Source of the DNA: Engraulis encrasicolus
Lineage: Eukaryota; Chordata; Actinopteri; Clupeiformes; Engraulidae
Reading direction: 5' to 3'
NCBI RefSeq assembly: GCF_034702125.1
Contig: NC_085857.1
Span: forward strand, 55,992,714-56,056,713
DNA: 64,000 nucleotides
Shown here: piece by piece, positions 59,900-64,000 of the stretch
Position numbering within the stretch: position 1 is the first letter of the stretch
Layout: each line of letters begins with the position of its first letter
Made by a program: the position numbers and the translations under genes
Notes under the pieces: generated by a model
What the model saw: the letters and a program-made list of their open reading frames with translations, nothing else
Database searches by the model: none
What the model was told of the DNA's origin: nothing

Positions 59900-61290
59900 C
59901 GTGGGATTATGTAAAATATGAACATGTATATGGAAGCACAAAGCGTATGGGTGGGAGACTTGTTTTTTCGTAACATTGGTTAAAAACCTACAAAACTGTT
60001 ATTTTCCTTTAAAAAACAAATGTCAATGAAAGAAGATGTGGTACATTATGTTTAATATTAGTCTTAGATGAGAAGAAACATTTTTGTTAAGATTTATGTA
60101 AAGGTTTATATGTCAAATATCCTGCGGTGTGACTGTAACATTAATGAAATTTAATATAATATATAAATTAACCAACAACATTTTGAATAATGTATGAAGC
60201 ATTTGGCATGATTGCATGAATCTTAACTTTAGATTAAGATATGTGAATGTGGAAAAAACTGAAGACAGTAATATTAACTACAAGTTCAATTTCGTAACAC
60301 AAATTGCGTCCTGTGGGGTGACATGTATGTCAATGTTTGTGAATGGGCAGCTGCAAGGCCAACTACAAGGGTCTTAAAGGGACAGTTTGGTCAATTTCAA
60401 CATGCAGTTGTAATGCTCACACTACCCTGGACTTGTCAGTGCCTGAGATTTTTTTTTCTTTTTCTTCAGCCGTTTCCGAGATCCTGGTCATTGTAATGGG
60501 GGCAGCTCTTTGTTTACATTTCAAAAAAACATTTTTATTTATTCCCAAAAACATCCAAAAGGTTATAAAACATCAGCAGACAACTAGCAAACAGCAGTAC
60601 CTTTTGGGAAAATATTTGGAGTTGGCCTATGTTTCATTTTTTAAAAATGTAAACAAACGCTGCCCCCATTAGAATTGCTCATATCTCGGAAAGGGCTGAG
60701 TCGAAAAATGTGGCATCACCAGGTACTGACAAGTCAAGGGTAGCGTGAGCAATACAACTGCATGTTGAAATTGACCAAACTGTCCCTTTAAAGACTGGCT
60801 CCTAACCAGTCAGTACCTCCGTTTATTGGAGAGTGCTGTGGAAGTTTAAGGTGACTCTCTTAATATGTCTTCATATTGCAATCTTTCTGTCACGCAATGC
60901 TTAGGTTCATTTTAAAAGGTGTCCTGTGGTGTGACCTCATTTATAAAAAACTTTTTTTTCCTCCTATAAGAGCAAACGCATATTAAGATTAAACACAATA
61001 TCATTATCAAGTTAGCATAAGCTCAGATGTCAGTCATGTTTACAAAAGGATTAAAATGGCCATAATGCAGTGAATTCCCTGTGGTGTGACTCCATTTTCC
61101 TGCGGTGTGACATGCCTAGCTATGTGTTGATGCAGGACACATTTTCCCAAAAATGGCAAAAATAAGGTGAAATTCCACAGACCACTAAGTGCTTTATTTT
61201 TTTCTATTTTTTTCCATTTTTTATCTATAATTTTTTTCAGGAATTTGAAAACCTTTTTTTTTTTTTGCGTTACGACCTTAAACGTCAACC
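59900..61290. other. Stretch with a recurring CCTGTGGTGTGAC motif, no gene
   Basis: CCTG(C/T)GG(T/G)GTGAC occurs at 60121, 60310, 60923, 61078 and 61099, all on the plus strand. A TTAA MITE lies between. No coding frame. Confidence 0.6.
60374..60791. mobile_element. 418-bp MITE with TTAA ends
   Basis: TTAAAGGGACAGTTTGGTCA at the left and TGACCAAACTGTCCCTTTAA at the right are perfectly inverted and the pairing continues for about 20 more bases inward. TTAA at both borders is the target. Terminal style as in 20805-21169. The open frame 60343-60672 crosses its edge and is not a gene. Confidence 0.9.
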
Positions 61291-61321
61291 ACCCGTATAA
61301 AGAAAATGCAAATTGAACTCC

Positions 61322-61324
<3 letters not shown>

Positions 61325-61375
<51 letters not shown>

Positions 61376-61447
61376 CTCGCTCGCTCTCTCTCTCGCTCTC
61401 GCTCGCTCTCTCTCTCGCTCGCTCGCTCTCTCTCTCTCGCTCTCTCG

Positions 61448-61494
<47 letters not shown>
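61325..61494 (+). repeat. ~170-bp (CT)n/(CTCG)n tract forming a splice acceptor
   Basis: CT repeats with CGCT interruptions run directly into AG at 61495-61496, the acceptor of the coding exon at 61497. Confidence 0.9.
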
Positions 61495-61496
<2 letters not shown>

Positions 61497-62496
61497 GGGC
61501 CTCCAATCTGAGGTCATGAAGCCTGACGAGGTCACCCCGGCTACTGAGGAGCCAATGGAAGAGCAGGAGGCGGAGACTATGCCTCAGGGGGAGGCGGCCA
61601 CCACAGACCAGGAAGTAATTGATCGACCCAAAGAGGCGGAGCCTACCACAAACAAGGAAGAGGCTGTAGCACAGGGGGATGGGCCTAGCACAAACCAGGA
61701 AGTGACTGAGGACCGAGGGGAGGAGCCTAATGCAAACCAGGAAGTCACTGGTGCACAGGGGGATGGGCCCAACACAAATCAGGAAGTGACTGGTGCACAA
61801 GGGGAGGGGCAAGATGCGAATGCTGCGGAAGCCAAAGAAACAGAGCAGGTATGTACACACACTCTTGATTTTCTGTCCAAACCTAACCCTGACCAGTCAG
61901 TAGAGAAATGTTTTTGCAGGTTGACAAGAATATGGCCAAACTCAAAGCGGTCAGGACCATCATTGCCTTCAGATGCTTTTGTTTTCATTTCTTTGTCTTC
62001 GTTTTTAGCTTTTCTATAGTTATGAGGGGGGCTCTAGCAAGACACACACGCACGCACACCCACAGACTGTGTTGTGATTGGCAGGCTAAAGTTTCGGAGA
62101 AGAAAGGGGGCGTTGCCATGGTGTTTGTGGCCCCCACACAGCGGGCCAATCAGGCGGCTCCTAGAGGAGGGGTAGGGGCCACGGGACGCCAGCCGGCAGG
62201 AGCGACGAGGCCGGGCGGGCCGAGGAGAGCTCCCACGACAAGCAGCGGGGCGCGGGGAGGAGCATCAGCCTCCAGCACAACACGCAGGCCAGCGGCCACA
62301 GGTGTGTGTGTGTGGTGTGTGTGTGTGTGTGTGGCTCTTGAATTTAGGATATTTGGGGTGCACCCAACTTTTGTGCTGATGCATGTCTCTCTCTTGCTCT
62401 CGCTCGCTCTTTCTTTTTCTTATTTCCTTCTTTCTGTCTTTTTCCAGCTCCAAGACCGAATGATCCAGCTGCTAACACCACAGTCAGGCCACCAAG
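61497..62496 (+). CDS. Acidic 14-residue-repeat protein, N-terminal exons (gene continues past window)
   Basis: Exons on the plus strand: 61497-61848 (ATG at 61516), 61920-61949, 62085-62301 and 62448-62496. GT-AG sites and phases fit, giving 209 codons plus two bases. Exon 1 of this set encodes a very acidic stretch with about five tandem units near NQEVTGAQGDGPNT (14 residues each). The 30-nt exon VDKNMAKLKA is phase 0 on both sides, so it could be a cassette; its donor GCG|GTCAGG is weak. Then comes a basic Arg/Ala/Pro/Thr-rich region (starts AKVSEKKGGVAMVF, later TTRRPAATAPRPNDPAANTT). Acidic 14-mers followed by a basic Pro-rich part recall MAP4/MAP2/tau-type microtubule proteins, but the diagnostic repeats would lie beyond 64 kb. 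Family unproven. Confidence 0.6.
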
Positions 62497-62501
62497 GTCA
62501 G

Positions 62502-62509
<8 letters not shown>

Positions 62510-62589
<80 letters not shown>
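62510..62589. repeat. (CA)n microsatellite
   Basis: About 80 bp of CA starting 13 bp after the donor of the 62448-62496 exon. Confidence 0.95.
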
Positions 62590-62591
<2 letters not shown>

Positions 62592-62801
62592 CAATGGTTC
62601 CACAACTTCCTCTATGCCCCCTACATTCCCACAGACACACTGTACATTTCGACCGGCCGACAGACGGGCTAGTTTGGCAGACAGACATGCAGGCAGGCAG
62701 GCTGATGGACAGAGACAGACATGTTCCACAGCTTCCTGTTCACTCCCAGGGAAACATCACGGCCAAGCGGACGGGTCCTCATCTAAATATACTAGCACAG
62801 C

Positions 62802-62807
<6 letters not shown>

Positions 62808-62875
<68 letters not shown>
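62808..62875. repeat. (CA)n microsatellite
   Basis: About 68 bp of CA. Confidence 0.95.
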
Positions 62876-62877
<2 letters not shown>

Positions 62878-62999
62878 CCTAAATGCACTAGCAGAGATTC
62901 TACAGTACTACACACACACACACTCACAGCCCTGTGCAGCCTCTGTTGAGTGCTGCATTGCAGGTGTGTGTGTGTGTTTTATGGTGGAGAAGAGACTGT

Positions 63000-63775
63000 G
63001 GTAGATGGAGAGAAGCCAGAAAAAGAGAGAAGAGCTGCAGAGGAAGGGTAAGACAAAATTGCCAAGGGATGGGTCAAATGAGAGGAGGGGGGATTTCAGA
63101 GTGAGAGAGGAGAGGAAAAGACTATGAGGAGAGAGAGATGAGTGGAAAGAATTTTGTTAGAGAAGAGAGGAATGTAGAAAAGAGGGATAGAGTGAGGGGT
63201 ATATGGAGCGCAAGCTAAAGGGATGGACGTAGGGAGAGAAGCGGAGGTAGAGAAGTATGAAGAGGAAATGAGTTTAGTGAGGGAGAGGGGGATAGAGAGG
63301 GAGTTTACAGGGCTAGAGAGAGGGACGGAGAAACGGATGTAGAGGTGTAGAGATTGAGACACAGAGAGAGAGAAAGGGGGAAAGAGAGCAATTGAGGATG
63401 AGGGAGAAACTGATGGAAAGAAATGGAAACGGATGCAGAGAGGTGGAGAGGAAAGTGTATTTAGTGAGTGGGGAGAGCTAATGGAAAGGGGGATGGAGAG
63501 AGGGAGAGAAACTGATGTAGAGTGGTGAAGAGGACGGTGTATTTAGTGAGGGAAGAGGAGGGAGGGATGGAGAGATGGCCAGAGATACGGATGTAGAGAT
63601 GGTGAAGAGAGAGAAAGGGGATGGGAGAAACGGGCAGAGGGAAGCGTTCAGAGGAAGAGAGAGAAATGGATGGGGAGAGATGGAGACGAAAGTGTGTTTT
63701 AGTGGAGAGAGAGACGGAGAGAGAGAAGCGGATGGAGAGAGAGAAGCGGATGGAGAGAGTGAGTTTAGTGAAGTT
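63000..63775 (+). repeat. Purine-rich array with ~65-bp units
   Basis: An A/G-biased plus strand with repeating AAACGGATG(T/C)AGAG, GTGTATTTAGTGAG and GGGAGAG phrases in loose tandem. Frames on the other strand (Ser/Leu/Pro) are artefacts. Confidence 0.75.
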
Positions 63776-63799
63776 GCTGAGTCAGGTGCAGCTGCATTG

Positions 63800-63853
<54 letters not shown>

Positions 63854-63858
63854 ACATC
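63800..63858. repeat. (CA)n microsatellite
   Basis: About 58 bp of CA close to the right window edge; no further exon of the 61.5-kb gene was found after it. Confidence 0.95.
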
Positions 63859-64000
63859 CTCTTGGCAACCAGCGGGGTGGCATTCCCCAGTGGAATGCCA
63901 GGATGCTGCCAAAGTGTGTGTGTGTGAGATGAACTTCAGTTTGCAAAAGCACCATTGTGTGTATGCGTGCTTGCACGCTACTGTTTTAGCAGAGACCGGT

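Noticed and set aside
60343..60672. 109-residue plus-strand frame
   Set aside because: Lies across the TTAA MITE boundary and inside it; no homology seen.
61278..61860. Minus-strand 191-residue frame over the CT tract
   Set aside because: Arg/Glu runs come from the microsatellite and the rest is antisense to the coding exon at 61497.

Overview
This is a window of animal nuclear DNA, almost certainly from a teleost fish. The evidence is spliced genes with GT-AG introns, a replication-type histone gene ending in the metazoan stem-loop, a mitochondrial complex I subunit whose five exons give exactly the vertebrate length (144 residues), and dense repeats of fish character: tRNA-headed SINEs, an L2-type LINE, Tc1/mariner elements, many hAT elements, TTAA-flanked MITEs and very long (GT)n, (CT)n and poly-G tracts. 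I could not assign a species.

Layout. 1-10.9 kb is a gene-free patchwork of small DNA transposons, SINEs and tandem repeats, plus one unrecognised coding-like stretch on the minus strand near 9 kb. 11.08-15.30 kb is a complete hAT element with a perfect 8-bp target-site duplication and an uninterrupted five-exon, 570-residue transposase gene. 17.19-25.87 kb is bounded by two inverted mariner arms that share TA flanks. Between them lies a ~7.2 kb element with AACCCA-rich termini, which carries exon-like segments, MITEs and a 5'-truncated L2 LINE. A second inverted pair, of Tc1 type (23.37 and 30.20 kb), overlaps this structure rather than nesting in it.

Host genes. 30.8-34.1 kb, minus strand: a C2H2 zinc-finger gene with two coding exons seen and its 5' end not found. 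36.2-36.7 kb, minus: an intronless histone H2B with its 3' stem-loop. 37.5-45.0 kb, minus: complete NDUFA13 (GRIM-19). 46.8-47.0 kb, plus: a candidate promoter and non-coding first exon. 61.5-62.5 kb, plus: the first coding exons of a gene encoding an acidic protein with 14-residue repeats followed by a basic Ala/Pro/Thr-rich region. The 47.0-61.5 kb stretch between these may be its first intron and is dominated by microsatellites. The gene continues past the right edge.

The host genes are unrelated in function and I see no operon-like or cluster logic. The main interest is the transposon architecture and the way simple repeats have become parts of genes: CT tracts as splice acceptors, a GT tract holding a splice donor, and a His/Thr linker read from a CA-like repeat. 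No CRISPR array, rRNA or genuine tRNA gene was seen.
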